From an uncultured Myxococcales bacterium (GTDB lineage Bacteria; Myxococcota_A; Bradymonadia; UBA7976; UBA1532), in assembly GCA_937896275.1 (NCBI GenBank), contig CALBMW010000702.1:1-5373 (forward strand): a DNA stretch of 5,373 bases, read 5' to 3'. The notes under the pieces are model-generated. The model worked only from the letters and a program-made list of their open reading frames with translations. It ran no database searches and was not told the DNA's origin. Position 1 is the stretch's first letter. Every line of letters starts with the position of its first letter. Shown piece by piece: positions 1 through 5,373 of the stretch. Both the position numbers and the translations under genes were made by a program.

Positions 1-324
1 GGCCAGGGCGAGGTGATGCGGTACTACGTCCGCCTCTCGGAGGTCGTGCGCGCCTACCTGGAGCGGCGCTTCGGGTTCAGCGCCCTCGAGATGACCAGCG
101 ACGAAATCCGCAGTCGTGTCGCGCAGTTGGCGCTCGCCGATCCGGCGCGCCTGGGCATCGACGACTTCCTCGACGAGACCGATCTCGTGAAGTTCGCCGA
201 CTTCAACCCCGGCGAGGCCGCCCTGGACACGATGATGAAGCTCGCCCGCGGGCTGATCGGGCTGACCCGCGTGCCCGACGAGGTGATGGTGACCGTGCCC
301 AAGGCCGCCGAGGTGGCGTCGTGA
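1..324 (+). CDS. DUF4381-like Bat-operon protein, C-terminal fragment (5' partial)
   Basis: The reading frame is open from base 1 and ends at TGA 322-324, leaving 107 residues of a longer protein whose start lies outside the window. The fragment is helical and soluble-looking. It begins with the pattern RYYVRLSEVVRAYLERRFG followed by ALEMTSDEI, then a stretch ending DLVKFADFNPGEAALD. This F/YY-x-x-LSE-x-x-R-x-YLE-RF ... A-x-E-x-T-x-x-E ... D-x-VKFA pattern is typical of the C-terminal helical domain of DUF4381-type proteins. These are usually encoded between a DUF58 gene and batA. No catalytic residues are known for it and no membrane segment is visible in this part. A GTG (13) and an ATG (16) near the left edge are internal codons, not a convincing start, because family similarity already begins there. 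Its stop overlaps the batA start by four bases, so it belongs to the same operon. The family call is from motif memory; another Bat-associated protein with the same helical tail is possible. Confidence 0.72.
   Translation, partial: GQGEVMRYYVRLSEVVRAYLERRFGFSALEMTSDEIRSRVAQLALADPARLGIDDFLDETDLVKFADFNPGEAALDTMMKLARGLIGLTRVPDEVMVTVPKAAEVAS
310..313 (+). promoter_or_regulatory. Shine-Dalgarno for batA
   Basis: GAGG lies 7 bases before the GTG at 321, inside the last codons of the upstream gene. It supports the GTG start that overlaps the upstream TGA; no other in-frame start lies nearby. Confidence 0.55.
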
Positions 325-1379
325 CCTGGCCGGACTATGGGCCCTGGAGTTGGGCGGGGCTGGCCACGCTCACGGCGGTCGCCGTGGCCGTCACGCTCTA
401 CGCCTGGCTGCGCCGCCACGCCCATACGCCCGGCCTGCGCTACCCCGCAGGCCATCGAACCGCCGGCGTGGCGCCCGGCTGGCGCGCGCGCCTCGTCCGC
501 CTGCCCTTCGCGCTGCGCATGGGCGCGCTCGCCTTGATGCTGATCGCCGCCGCGCGCCCCCAGCTCACCGCCGAGGAGACCGCCGAGGTCGAGGGCATCG
601 ACATCGTGGTCGCGCTGGATCTGTCGGGCTCGATGGCGACCGTCGACGTCAGCGACGAGGAGCTGGTTCGCGTCCAGAACGCGGGCCAGGATCCGCCGGA
701 CCGCTTCACCGCCGCCGTCGCGGTGCTGACCGACTTCATCGAGAGCCGCCGCTACGACCGCGTGAGCCTCGTGGTGTTCGGCAAGAAGGCCCTCCTGCAG
801 TTCCCGCTCACCCTCGACTACGGCGTCATGCTCGACATCCTCGGCCGCATGAAGCTGGGCGACATCGATGGCTCGGCCACGGTGATCGGCAACGCGCTGG
901 CGATGAGCCTCGGCCGCCTCAAGGACAGCGATGCCAAGACGCGCGTCGTCATCCTCATCACGGACGGCGACGACAACGGCAGCAACGTCTCGCCAAGCGA
1001 GATGGCCAAGGCGGCGGCCGAGCGCGGCATCAAGGTCTTCCCGATCCTCGTGGGCAGCGAGGACCAGTCGCGGCAGCCCACCGACATGGTCGACATGTTC
1101 ACGCGACACCGGGTCTACAAGGCGGTCGACAACGCCGTGAACCCGAAGCTGCTCGAGGAGATCGCCGCGACGACCCAGGGGAAGTTCTTCCGCAGCACCG
1201 ACGAGAAGGCGCTGAAGCGCGACTTCCGCAGCATCCTCGACGAGTTCGAGAAGTCGCGGCTCGTCGACTACGCGGCCGCCGAGCGCACCGAGCTGTTCGG
1301 CTGGTTCCTGCTGCCGGCGCTCGGCCTGCTGCTGCTCGAGATCCTGCTGTCCCAGACGCTGCTGCGGAGGTTCCCGTGA
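321..1379 (+). CDS. batA: BatA, membrane-anchored vWA-domain protein
   Basis: This is a 352-residue inner-membrane protein with a von Willebrand factor A domain, the size and layout usual for BatA. Membrane segments are visible at about residues 11-29, 63-78 and 325-345. The loop between the first two is rich in Arg/His, so by the positive-inside rule it is cytoplasmic and the vWA domain (about 94-310) faces the periplasm. The MIDAS metal site is complete: D100-L-S102-G-S104, T187 in the SATVIGNAL segment, and D215 in ITDGDDNG. The typical BatA tail VNPKLLEEIAATTQGKFF and a final ILDEFEKS helix are also present. A loop of 22 residues separates the DLSGS motif from DRF (residue 127 on), against 9 in the neighbouring BatB. 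The GTG start overlaps the previous stop as GTGA, and the stop overlaps batB the same way, implying translational coupling. The family role is in aerotolerance or envelope-stress complexes working with MoxR ATPases; the exact substrate is unknown. Confidence 0.9.
   Translation: MTWPDYGPWSWAGLATLTAVAVAVTLYAWLRRHAHTPGLRYPAGHRTAGVAPGWRARLVRLPFALRMGALALMLIAAARPQLTAEETAEVEGIDIVVALDLSGSMATVDVSDEELVRVQNAGQDPPDRFTAAVAVLTDFIESRRYDRVSLVVFGKKALLQFPLTLDYGVMLDILGRMKLGDIDGSATVIGNALAMSLGRLKDSDAKTRVVILITDGDDNGSNVSPSEMAKAAAERGIKVFPILVGSEDQSRQPTDMVDMFTRHRVYKAVDNAVNPKLLEEIAATTQGKFFRSTDEKALKRDFRSILDEFEKSRLVDYAAAERTELFGWFLLPALGLLLLEILLSQTLLRRFP
1366..1370 (+). promoter_or_regulatory. Shine-Dalgarno for batB
   Basis: GGAGG lies 5 bases before the GTG at 1376. 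It favours this start over ATG 1406, which would remove half of the first membrane segment. Confidence 0.65.
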
Positions 1380-2449
1380 GGTGGGGCAACGCGGGCTGGT
1401 GGTGGATGGCGGCGCTGCCGCTGTTGGTGGTCGCGCTCCTGGCGTACGGGCATCTGGTGCGCCGGCACCTGACCCAGGTGGCGGGCGAGCACCGGCTGGT
1501 CGCCAAGCTGCTCGAGACCTTCAGCCTCGAGCGACGCCTGTTCAAGCACCTGCTCGTGGTGCTCGGCGTGACGCTGGCCACCGTGGCCGCCCTGCGGCCG
1601 CAGTACGGCAGTCGGCCGGACGCGCTGCGGCCCAGCGGCATCGACATCGCCGTCGCCTTCGACATCAGCAAGTCGATGCTGGCCCGGGACGTGGTGCCCA
1701 GCCGCCTGCAGGGCGCCCGCGATCAGCTCGATCGGCTGATGAAGCAGCTCACCGGCGACCGCACGGCGCTGGTGCCCTTCGCCGGCATCGCCTTCACCCA
1801 GTCGCCCCTGACGCACGACCGCGCCGCCATCCGCTTGTACCTCGACAGCCTCGATCCGATGCAGATGCCCGTCGGCGGCACCAACCTGGCGATGGCGGTC
1901 AAGGAGGGCACGCGGCTGTTGACGGGTGACGAGGATCGCGGCGACAAGCAGAGCCGCAGCCGCGTGCTGCTGCTCATCACCGACGGCGAGGACGTGGCCA
2001 GCGATCAGGGTGAGGCCGCCAAGGCCGCGGCCAAGGAGGCGGGCGAGAAGGGCATCCAGATCTTCGCCATCGCCGTGGGCACGCGCCTCGGCGAGCCCAT
2101 CCCGCTGCTCGACGAGGACGGCAAGCACCAGGGATACCAGAAGGATCAGGCCGGCAAGCCCATCTACAGCAAGCTCAACATCGCGCTGCTCGAGGATCTG
2201 GCCCGGCTCGCCGATCCGGCCGCGGCCACCGACGCGCGCCGCGTCTTCCAGTACGACGGCAGCGAGCAGGTGGCCGACGCGGTGGCGGACGAGCTCGACA
2301 CGCTGCAGAAGTCGGCCGTCGAGGCAGCCATCCGCCACACCTACGGCGAGAAGTTCCAGTGGGCGCTGCTGCCGGCCATCGCCCTGCTGCTCGTCGAGCT
2401 GCTCGTCGGCGAGCGGCGGCGGCGGCGGCGCCCGGGGGAGCTGGCGTGA
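1376..2449 (+). CDS. batB: BatB, membrane-anchored vWA-domain protein
   Basis: This is a 357-residue paralogue of BatA. Membrane segments lie at about residues 8-25, 57-73 and 328-344. The first two are joined by a basic loop (RRHLTQ ... LERRLFKH) and the last is followed by six arginines (347-352), so the vWA domain (about 88-310) should face the periplasm. The MIDAS is complete: D96-I-S98-K-S100, T169 in VGGTNLAMAV, and D203 in ITDGED. The phrase FDISKSM and the later GEPIPLLDEDG segment are BatB-like, whereas the upstream paralogue has D-L-S-G-S. I chose GTG 1376 because it overlaps the batA stop as GTGA, has a good GGAGG, and is followed at once by a membrane segment. The frame is open far upstream (to about 350), but that part lies over batA and encodes only Arg/Gly/Pro-rich shadow sequence. 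The gene ends in a GTGA overlap with the batC-like gene. BatA and BatB are thought to act together; whether they form a heteromer here is inference. Confidence 0.9.
   Translation: MRWGNAGWWWMAALPLLVVALLAYGHLVRRHLTQVAGEHRLVAKLLETFSLERRLFKHLLVVLGVTLATVAALRPQYGSRPDALRPSGIDIAVAFDISKSMLARDVVPSRLQGARDQLDRLMKQLTGDRTALVPFAGIAFTQSPLTHDRAAIRLYLDSLDPMQMPVGGTNLAMAVKEGTRLLTGDEDRGDKQSRSRVLLLITDGEDVASDQGEAAKAAAKEAGEKGIQIFAIAVGTRLGEPIPLLDEDGKHQGYQKDQAGKPIYSKLNIALLEDLARLADPAAATDARRVFQYDGSEQVADAVADELDTLQKSAVEAAIRHTYGEKFQWALLPAIALLLVELLVGERRRRRRPGELA
2414..2431 (+). repeat. CGG trinucleotide run encoding an Arg6 tail
   Basis: Five consecutive CGG codons and one CGC encode BatB residues 347-352, just inside the last membrane segment. 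The basic patch fits a cytoplasmic C-terminus. The run ends only 14 bases before the start codon of the next gene, so it also forms part of that gene's ribosome-binding context. Confidence 0.8.
2434..2440 (+). promoter_or_regulatory. Shine-Dalgarno for the batC-like gene
   Basis: The purine run GGGGGAG lies 5 bases before the GTG at 2446. Together with the GTGA overlap and the signal-peptide-like N-terminus that follows, it decides the start. The frame is open further upstream (to about 2359), but only over batB. Confidence 0.6.
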
Positions 2450-3891
2450 AGGCCCGTATCGCCATTTTCTCGTTGTTTCTTGCGGGCTTCGGCCCGTTCA
2501 CCTGCGCCGACCGCGACGTCGAGGAGGCCCGCGGCAAGCTGCGCGCCGCCGAGGCCGAGGGCGCGATCGAGGCCTTGGCGAAGGTCGAAGACGACGCCGC
2601 CGAGGTGCACCTCGCGCGGGCGGTGGGCGAGCTGCTGCGCACCAAGCCGGACGAGGCCGACAAGGCCCTCGATCAGGCCTGGCGCCGCGTGGCCGAGGAT
2701 CAGGCGAAGAAGCCCGAGGACCGACCCGAGAGCCACGCGCAGATGCAGGCGCGCGTGGCCTTCACCCGCGGCGTCGCGGCCGCCGCGCAAGAGAAGTGGG
2801 ACGTCGCGCAGGTCGAGTTCGCCAAGGTGCTGCAGATCGATCCGGAGGACGCCGACGCGCGCTGGAACCTGGAGCTGGCGTGGTACATGGCGAACCCGCC
2901 CTGCCTGAAGCGAGACGACGACCACGAGCCCGACGGCGCGCGGGACGGGGCCCCCCCCTGGGACGAGCAGAAGTCGAAGGACCGCGTGATCTGCCCGGCT
3001 GACGAGGACTGGTACACCCTGAGGGCCAAGCGCGACGAGCTGCTGTACGTGACGGTGGACGGCAAGATCGACACCACCGAGGGCGATCACCGGGAGCTGA
3101 CCCTCGAACTCTACGTCGAGGGGCGCGCCGAGCCGCTGCGCCAGGCGCCGGTGGTGGCCGGCAAGGCGACCGTGGGCGTCAACGGGGTACCGGCCGACGG
3201 CACGTGGAGCGCGCGCCTCTTCGGACCGGGCGACGCCGAGTTCAAGTACACGATCCGCGTGGACGTCGTGCCACCGTGCCCGGCAGACGATCAGCTCGAA
3301 GACAACGACACCGCCGAGACCGCCCACGAGCTGGCCGACGGGCAGCAGGGCGGGCTGAAGGCCTGCCCCGGCGACGGTGACTGGTTCCGCGTCAGCGCCC
3401 CCGCGGGCGAGGAGCGGCAGGTCACCGTCCAGTTCGATCCGCAGCGGGCCATGCTGAACGCCACGCTCTTCGACGAGGCGGGCAAGGCGCCGCTGGCCAA
3501 GGCGCGCGCCACCAAGAACGGCATGGTGCTGGATCTGCCCAAGGGCGAGGGGGCGCGGCGCGCGCTCGTGCTCGTCGAGACGGCCGGGGAGCAGGAGAAC
3601 GTCTACCAGCTCGAGGTCGGCCCCCCGAAGGACGAGGGCAAGGACGACCAGCAGCAGGACGAGAAGGACGAAAAGGACGACCAGGACAAGAAGGACGACC
3701 CGAAGCAGGACGATCAGAAGGACCAGCAGAAGGACCAGCAGGCCAAGGACGACCCGCCGAAGGAGCAGCCGCAGCCCGACCAGGTCGACGCCGAGAAGCT
3801 GATCGAGGCGCTCGACAAGCAGGACGAGAACCCCCAGCTCGAGAAGGCGCTCCGGGAGTTGCGCGTCGTGCCGCGCATGGAGGACTACTGA
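2446..3891 (+). CDS. batC: BatC-like periplasmic TPR protein with two inserted PPC-like domains
   Basis: This is a 481-residue protein in the BatC position, but about twice the length I expect for BatC. Residues 1-20 form a signal-peptide-like segment (basic MKAR, then a hydrophobic stretch to about 18). C20 is not preceded by a proper lipobox, so ordinary export is more likely than lipidation. Residues 24-90 are Ala/Glu/Leu-rich helices. A recognisable TPR spans about 103-143, including VEFAKVLQIDPEDADARWN. Residues 151-393 hold two tandem beta-rich units that resemble the bacterial pre-peptidase C-terminal (PPC) fold; the second has LEDNDTAETA and ACPGDGDWFRV. Residues 395-444 are an acidic/Gln/Lys-rich tract, and 446-481 form helices ending RVVPRMEDY, similar to the conserved tail of TPR Bat proteins. 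The extreme N- and C-terminal parts and the gene order support BatC, presumably a scaffold for BatA/BatB. The role of the inserted domains is unknown. An alternative name would be 'TPR/PPC protein of a Bat operon'. Confidence 0.8.
   Translation: MKARIAIFSLFLAGFGPFTCADRDVEEARGKLRAAEAEGAIEALAKVEDDAAEVHLARAVGELLRTKPDEADKALDQAWRRVAEDQAKKPEDRPESHAQMQARVAFTRGVAAAAQEKWDVAQVEFAKVLQIDPEDADARWNLELAWYMANPPCLKRDDDHEPDGARDGAPPWDEQKSKDRVICPADEDWYTLRAKRDELLYVTVDGKIDTTEGDHRELTLELYVEGRAEPLRQAPVVAGKATVGVNGVPADGTWSARLFGPGDAEFKYTIRVDVVPPCPADDQLEDNDTAETAHELADGQQGGLKACPGDGDWFRVSAPAGEERQVTVQFDPQRAMLNATLFDEAGKAPLAKARATKNGMVLDLPKGEGARRALVLVETAGEQENVYQLEVGPPKDEGKDDQQQDEKDEKDDQDKKDDPKQDDQKDQQKDQQAKDDPPKEQPQPDQVDAEKLIEALDKQDENPQLEKALRELRVVPRMEDY
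2896..3270 (+). other. PPC-like domain unit 1 of the BatC-like protein
   Basis: Residues 151-275. The unit opens with PPC (C153), followed by DDDHEPDGARDGAP, a degenerate form of the usual D-D-x-x-E-P-N-D-T opening. C183 then sits in VICPADEDWYTL, the conserved turn of PPC-type beta sandwiches. Alternating hydrophobic strands follow (LLYVTVDG, LTLELYVEG, TWSARLFG, KYTIRVDVV). It aligns by eye with unit 2, with similar Cys spacing (30 against 29 residues). PPC domains are non-catalytic accessory or adhesion-like domains of secreted proteins. The homology is my reading of the motif, not a profile match. Confidence 0.62.
2951..2958 (+). repeat. C8 homopolymer tract inside batC
   Basis: Eight consecutive C follow four G (GGGG at 2947-2950) and are read as Ala-Pro-Pro-Trp (residues 169-172). 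The frame is intact on both sides, since the TPR lies before it and the PPC units after it. The assembled length therefore looks right, although such tracts are prone to slippage. Confidence 0.9.
3271..3624 (+). other. PPC-like domain unit 2 of the BatC-like protein
   Basis: Residues 276-393. This unit is the clearer of the two: PPCPADDQLEDNDTAETA, then C307 in ACPGDGDWFRVSAPAGEE, then strands QVTVQFD, MLNATLFDEAG, GMVLDLP, RRALVLVE and NVYQLEVG. The E-D-N-D-T-A opening and the G-D-x-D-W-F-R turn are the hallmarks I use for the PPC family. C278 and C307 are spaced like the pair in unit 1, and both pairs should be exported, so a disulfide within each unit is possible. Confidence 0.7.
3628..3777 (+). 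repeat. Asp/Gln/Lys-rich low-complexity tract
   Basis: Residues 395-444 of the BatC-like protein: 48 of 50 residues are D, Q, K, E or P (16 D, 12 Q, 11 K, 4 E, 5 P). It is built from imperfect repeats of codons such as AAG GAC, GAC GAC and CAG CAG. It is probably a disordered, charged linker between the PPC units and the C-terminal helices. A similar Gln/Asp-rich linker is common in BatC proteins, so this tract itself supports the family call. Confidence 0.85.
3879..3883 (+). promoter_or_regulatory. Shine-Dalgarno for batD
   Basis: GGAGG lies 11 bases before the GTG at 3895, a little further than at the other junctions. It supports GTG 3895, which is immediately followed by a signal peptide. 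Confidence 0.55.
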
Positions 3892-3894
3892 CCC

Positions 3895-5373
3895 GTGCGC
3901 CCCTTGCCCTCGCTGCTGATCGGCCTGCTGCTCGCGGCCAGCCTGCCCGCCGTCGCGGCGGCGCAGCTCAGCGTCACCGCGCGGGCCGATCGGGCGCAGG
4001 TCGAGGTCGGCGGTGTGGTGAAGGTGACCGTGCGCGTCCAGGTGGCGGGCGTCGCTCAGGGCCAGAGCGACCTGGCGGCGCCTGATCTGGACGGCTGGCG
4101 ACTCGTTGGACGCTCCCAACGCACCAGCTACGACTCCCTGCGAAAACAGAACACCACCGTCCTCGACCTGAGCCTCCAGGCGCAGCAGCCCGGCGACCAG
4201 ACCATCGGCGCCTTCGTGCTCAAGGCCGGCGCGCAGACGGCGCAGAGCCAACCCATCAGAATCCAGGTCGGTGGGGGTCAGGCGGGCGGGGGCCAGGCGG
4301 GCGGGGGCACATCAGGCGGCTCGGCCGACGTGGCCCCGGAGGGCGCCGAAGAGGCGGCGGACGCCGGCGTGCTACCGGAGGGCTTCGACCGCGCCGCCTT
4401 CCTGAGCTGGGAGGTCGACACCGACGAGGTGTGGCTGGGCCAGCAGATCGAGGCGCGCCTGCTCGTCCACGTGAACCGCGACGTCCGCGCGACGAACTTC
4501 GACCTGGGCAAGGTCGACCTCGAAGGCTTCTGGAGCCAGGAACCCGGTCAGCGCGGCCGCACCCGCAGCCAGCTCGTGCAGATCGGCTCGGACGTCTTCG
4601 CGCGCGACGAGGCAGCCCACTACGCGCTCTTCCCCACGCGCACGGGCGCCCTGAGCCTGCCCCCCGTGCGTGCCACCATGCAGCTGCGCCGCGGCGGCTT
4701 CGGTGGCACGCGCTCGCAGGCTCTCGAGCGCGACGCCGTCGCGCACCCGATCACCGTCAAGGCGCTGCCCACGACCGGGCGACCGGCCGACTTTCGGGGT
4801 CCGACCGTCGGACGCCTCGACCTGCGGGCGTCGGTCGATCGCCGTAGCCTCAAGGGTGACGAGGGCGTTCAGCTCACCGTGGTGACGCGGCTCGAGGGCA
4901 TGATCGAGATCACGCCCGAGGTCGAGCTGCCCGACACCCCAGATTTCCGAGTGTTTCCGCCGACTTCGCGGGTCGACACCCGCATGGAGGGCGACCGCGT
5001 CGTGGGCGTGCGCAGTCAGACCTGGCTGCTGAAGCCGACGCGCGCCGGGCGACTCGCCATCCCGCCCGTGTCGCTGAGCACCTTCGATCCGACCACGGGC
5101 CGCTACGTCGTCAAGCGGACGTCCGCGCTGTCGGTCGAGGTGCACGGCACGGCGACGGCGACGGCCACGCCGAGCGGCGACGAGCCCGCGTCCAAGGACG
5201 GCCCCGCGCTGCGCACCGTGCGGGCCGACGTCGACCTCACGGCCGCGCCATCGGCCGCCCACACCGCCGTGTGGTTCTGGATCGTCGTGTTCGCCGCGCC
5301 CCTGGCTTTCCTGGCGCTGTGGGGGCGCGACCGTGTGCAGGCGACCCGCGACGCCGACGCCGGCGGCCGCGCC
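3895..5373 (+). CDS. batD: BatD, periplasmic multi-domain membrane-anchored protein (3' partial)
   Basis: The frame runs open from GTG 3895 to the window edge, giving 493 residues without a stop. Residues 1-23 are a signal peptide (hydrophobic LLIGLLLAASLPAVAAA with an A-x-A site). Three beta-rich, probably Ig-like regions follow at about 24-126, 166-290 and 302-416. The segments FLSWEVDTDEVWLGQQIEAR, FDLGKVDLEGFW and the turn LFPTRTGALSLPPV match the usual BatD (oxygen-tolerance protein) pattern, as does LLKPTRAGRLAIPPV in the third region. A Gly/Gln/Ala linker (126-143) separates the first two domains. A Thr/Ala/Ser-rich stretch (about 418-455) leads to a membrane segment at 458-476, followed by GRDRVQATRD on the cytoplasmic side. 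BatD is thus a periplasmic protein tethered at its C-terminus, presumably bound to BatA/BatB and BatC. Typical BatD proteins run to about 550-600 residues, so a cytoplasmic tail may continue beyond the window. It starts 3 bases after the batC-like stop, in the same operon. Confidence 0.87.
   Translation, partial: MRPLPSLLIGLLLAASLPAVAAAQLSVTARADRAQVEVGGVVKVTVRVQVAGVAQGQSDLAAPDLDGWRLVGRSQRTSYDSLRKQNTTVLDLSLQAQQPGDQTIGAFVLKAGAQTAQSQPIRIQVGGGQAGGGQAGGGTSGGSADVAPEGAEEAADAGVLPEGFDRAAFLSWEVDTDEVWLGQQIEARLLVHVNRDVRATNFDLGKVDLEGFWSQEPGQRGRTRSQLVQIGSDVFARDEAAHYALFPTRTGALSLPPVRATMQLRRGGFGGTRSQALERDAVAHPITVKALPTTGRPADFRGPTVGRLDLRASVDRRSLKGDEGVQLTVVTRLEGMIEITPEVELPDTPDFRVFPPTSRVDTRMEGDRVVGVRSQTWLLKPTRAGRLAIPPVSLSTFDPTTGRYVVKRTSALSVEVHGTATATATPSGDEPASKDGPALRTVRADVDLTAAPSAAHTAVWFWIVVFAAPLAFLALWGRDRVQATRDADAGGRA
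4276..4320 (+). repeat. 15-bp tandem repeat encoding the Gly-rich BatD linker
   Basis: Two near-perfect 15-base units, GGYCAGGCGGGCGGG at 4276-4290 and 4291-4305, differ at one base. A degenerate third copy follows to 4320. The encoded pattern is (GQAGG)n, residues 128-142, a flexible hinge between the first and second beta domains. The unit length is a multiple of three, so copy-number changes would keep the frame. Confidence 0.85.

Noticed and set aside
54..1109. Minus-strand open frame of 351 codons opposite the first gene and batA
   Set aside because: Composition is His/Arg/Ala/Asp-rich shadow sequence with no motif, while the plus strand has a clear vWA protein.
350..1375. In-frame upstream extension of batB over batA, possibly a fusion or alternative protein
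   Set aside because: The translation is Arg/Gly/Pro-rich without any motif. The membrane segment and Shine-Dalgarno place the true start at 1376.
1268..2338. Minus-strand open frame of 356 codons opposite batB
   Set aside because: It mirrors the batB reading frame and has no recognisable domain; the plus strand has complete MIDAS motifs.
2485..2508. Possible lipoprotein signal with C20 in the BatC-like protein
   Set aside because: The residues before the Cys are P-F-T, which do not fit the L-A/S-G/A-C lipobox. Ordinary signal-peptidase cleavage is more plausible.
2947..2958. Frameshift or assembly error at the C8 tract
   Set aside because: Recognisable domains continue in the same frame on both sides, so the length shown is consistent with an intact gene.
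2341..4251. Minus-strand open frame of 636 codons with a long Leu/Val-rich stretch resembling a membrane protein
   Set aside because: It lies wholly opposite batC and batD. Its hydrophobic stretch is simply the complement of the Lys/Asp/Gln codon repeats, and long antisense frames are expected with G/C-biased third positions. It has no recognisable domains.
4372..5262. Minus-strand open frame of 296 codons opposite batD
   Set aside because: The plus frame has a signal peptide, BatD motifs and a C-terminal membrane segment; the antisense product has no recognisable pattern.
1..5373. Promoter, rho-independent terminator, tRNA, CRISPR array or mobile element
   Set aside because: There is no non-coding gap longer than 3 bases, and I saw no T-run hairpin, repeat-spacer pattern or transposase motif.

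Overview
The window is one uninterrupted stretch of plus-strand coding sequence at very high GC (about 70%, with strong G/C preference at third codon positions). It carries the core of a Bat (Bacteroides aerotolerance-type) operon. In order these are: the C-terminal end of a DUF4381-like protein, batA, batB, a batC-like gene, and a batD that is still open at the right edge. The two vWA proteins, the TPR protein and the BatD protein in this order are enough to identify the locus. By family knowledge a MoxR AAA+ ATPase and a DUF58 protein would be expected upstream, outside the window.

Organism: the high GC, the all-GTG starts and above all the Cys-containing PPC-type repeats (C-x-x-D-D ... C-P-x-D-x-D-W) inside the BatC-like protein suggest a deltaproteobacterial/Myxococcota-like bacterium. 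This is an inference from style, not from a marker gene.

Layout: 1-324 partial DUF4381-like gene; 321-1379 batA; 1376-2449 batB; 2446-3891 batC-like; 3895-5373 batD (3' partial). The first three junctions are the same 4-base GTGA overlap, where the GTG start shares bases with the preceding TGA stop. The fourth junction is a 3-base gap. Each start has a purine-rich Shine-Dalgarno sequence inside the end of the gene before it. No promoter, terminator, RNA gene, mobile element, CRISPR array or non-coding stretch is visible, so the transcript must start and end outside the window.

How the parts fit: by the positive-inside rule, BatA and BatB each have two N-terminal membrane segments joined by an Arg/His-rich cytoplasmic loop, a periplasmic vWA domain with an intact MIDAS metal site, and a C-terminal membrane anchor. 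BatC (signal peptide, TPR) and BatD (signal peptide, three probable beta-sandwich domains, C-terminal anchor) would also be periplasmic. The gene products therefore look like one periplasm-facing membrane complex for envelope or stress function, presumably driven by a MoxR ATPase.

The notable departure from the usual locus is the BatC-like protein. It is 481 residues, roughly twice the length I expect, because two tandem PPC-like domains with paired cysteines sit between the TPR region and the acidic/Gln-rich tail. I see no wholly new system here. This domain insertion is the observation most worth following up.
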